From NCBI RefSeq assembly GCF_000215995.1, contig NC_015680.1, forward strand, positions 1,625,160-1,689,159: a stretch of DNA of 64,000 nucleotides. Direction: 5' to 3'. The position numbers and the translations under genes are program-made. Shown piece after piece: positions 63,319-64,000 of this stretch. Numbering within the stretch: position 1 is the stretch's first letter; every line of letters begins with the position of its first letter. The notes below the pieces were generated by a model, which saw nothing but the letters and a program-made list of their open reading frames with translations, searched no databases and was not told where the DNA came from. The stretch is from Pyrococcus yayanosii CH1. GTDB lineage: Archaea; Methanobacteriota_B; Thermococci; Thermococcales; Thermococcaceae.

Positions 63319-64000
63319 ATGCGCCCTAAGGTCGCTGTGCTCTTCAAGATGAAAAGCGGCCCCCTGAAGGAGCTGGAGAGGTATACGGATGTTGAAATTC
63401 TCCTCTATCCGAGCGTTGAAGAGCTCGGGGAGAAGATTGCCGAGTTCGACGGAATAATAGTTTCTCCGCTGAACCCGATCCCGCGCGAGGTTATCGAGAA
63501 GGCTGAGAGGCTGAAGGTGATAAGCTGCCACTCGGCCGGTTACGACCACGTTGATGTGAAGGCCGCGACGGAGAGGGGAATCTACGTCACAAAGGTTTCC
63601 GGCTGGTTGAGTGAGGCCGTTGCCGAGTTCGCCGTTGGATTAATGATAGCTCTCCTTAGGAAAATCCCTCACACCGACCGGTTTATTAGGGCGGGAGAAT
63701 GGAAAAGTCATCGCGTAGTGTGGAGTCGTTTCAAGGAGATAGAAACGGTTTACGGGAAGACCGTCGGGATACTGGGAATGGGAGCCATAGGTAAGGCCAT
63801 AGCAAGGCGCGTCAAGGCCCTCGGTACGGAAGTCGTTTACTGGTCGAGGAGCAGGAAGCCTGACATCGAAGAGGATGTTGGGGCCAGGTATCTTCCCCTA
63901 GAAGAGGTTCTCCAAAGGGCTGACATCATCGTCCTCGCACTTCCGGCGACGCCTGAAACTTACCACATAATCAACGAGGAGAGGCTTAAGCTTATGGAGG
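63319..64000 (+). CDS. D-2-hydroxyacid dehydrogenase (cut by window edge)
   Basis: The first 227 residues are visible. MRPKVAVLFKMKSGPLKELE, ISCHSAGYDHVDVKAATERG, the NAD fold VGILGMGAIGKAIARRVKA and ADIIVLALPATPETYHIINE mark the glyoxylate/hydroxypyruvate/phosphoglycerate dehydrogenase family. Catalytic Arg and His lie beyond the edge. The Gly-x-Gly-x2-Gly with Trp-Ser-Arg-Ser-Arg after it suggests NADP preference, by analogy with glyoxylate reductases. ATG 63319 follows ACGGTGGTCCC. Divergent from the ABC operon. Confidence 0.87.
   Translation, partial: MRPKVAVLFKMKSGPLKELERYTDVEILLYPSVEELGEKIAEFDGIIVSPLNPIPREVIEKAERLKVISCHSAGYDHVDVKAATERGIYVTKVSGWLSEAVAEFAVGLMIALLRKIPHTDRFIRAGEWKSHRVVWSRFKEIETVYGKTVGILGMGAIGKAIARRVKALGTEVVYWSRSRKPDIEEDVGARYLPLEEVLQRADIIVLALPATPETYHIINEERLKLME

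Overview
This window is chromosomal DNA of a hyperthermophilic archaeon of the order Thermococcales (Thermococcus, or a GC-rich Pyrococcus; the genus is not resolved from sequence alone). Order-level markers include a membrane LonB protease with an intein, a tungsten glyceraldehyde-3-phosphate:ferredoxin oxidoreductase, a Pyrococcus-type secreted alpha-amylase beside a CGTase-like enzyme, an M32 carboxypeptidase, archaeal RpoP, L37Ae, prefoldin, Pcc1, Bud32 and Trm56, GGTGA-type ribosome binding sites, and TATA boxes about 25 nt upstream of inferred start points. Genes are densely packed, often with ATGA or TGATG overlaps.

Layout. 1-3.4 kb: glycine cleavage P-protein genes gcvPA and gcvPB, separated by a DUF104 antitoxin gene and a 34-codon remnant of a PIN toxin. 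3.36-3.52 kb: two divergent box C/D guide sRNA genes around one TATA element. 3.5-13.7 kb: an alpha/beta hydrolase and two related MFS carriers on the minus strand, then a plus-strand glycerol block (glycerophosphodiesterase, MFS carrier, glycerol kinase, FAD glycerol-3-phosphate dehydrogenase, NAD(P)-linked FAD reductase, DUF1667 protein). 13.7-19.1 kb: an information-processing cluster (L37Ae, RpoP, Brix protein, Pcc1, prefoldin beta, DUF3194, DHH phosphoesterase, zinc ribbon, helical-repeat protein, tRNA-binding protein). 19.1-24.9 kb: tRNA-Gly(GCC), tRNA-Arg(GCG), cyclase, S-adenosylhomocysteinase, TrmO, glycosyltransferase, Sua5, PurA. 24.9-29.8 kb: small zinc ribbon, gene relic, lipase, and two GH13 enzymes, each with a TGM-type sugar-regulator operator.

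29.9-38.0 kb: CinA-like protein, eIF2B-like protein, MutS2-like ATPase, a methyl-accepting protein, Bud32, a class III pilin with its peptidase, two ASCH proteins and a JAMM peptidase. 38.0-51.0 kb: lon with intein, small protein, glycosyltransferase, GAPOR, HAD phosphatase, a third C/D sRNA, a CDP-alcohol phosphatidyltransferase, Trm56, a transglutaminase-fold lipoprotein, SAM hydrolase, VapBC, NadM, KH protein and site-2 protease. 51.1-64.0 kb: carboxypeptidase, an AT-richer patch of decayed genes with a second VapBC, a third ASCH protein, geranylgeranyl reductase, pyroglutamyl peptidase, a cell-surface protein, glutamine synthetase with an operator-rich promoter, the Nnr repair enzyme, an ABC exporter, and a hydroxyacid dehydrogenase cut by the window edge.

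The genes serve peptide, starch and glycerol catabolism, with a strong tRNA/rRNA modification theme: Pcc1, Bud32, Sua5, TrmO, Trm56 and three C/D sRNAs. The items I consider most worth checking are the C/D sRNAs, which all carry the same departure from the canonical U-U pair of the kink-turn. Others are the class III pilin/peptidase pair, the three ASCH paralogs, the tRNA-Arg/cyclase antisense overlap, the Lon intein with a non-canonical penultimate residue, and the decayed module at 52.6-53.5 kb. I saw no CRISPR array, insertion sequence or replication origin.
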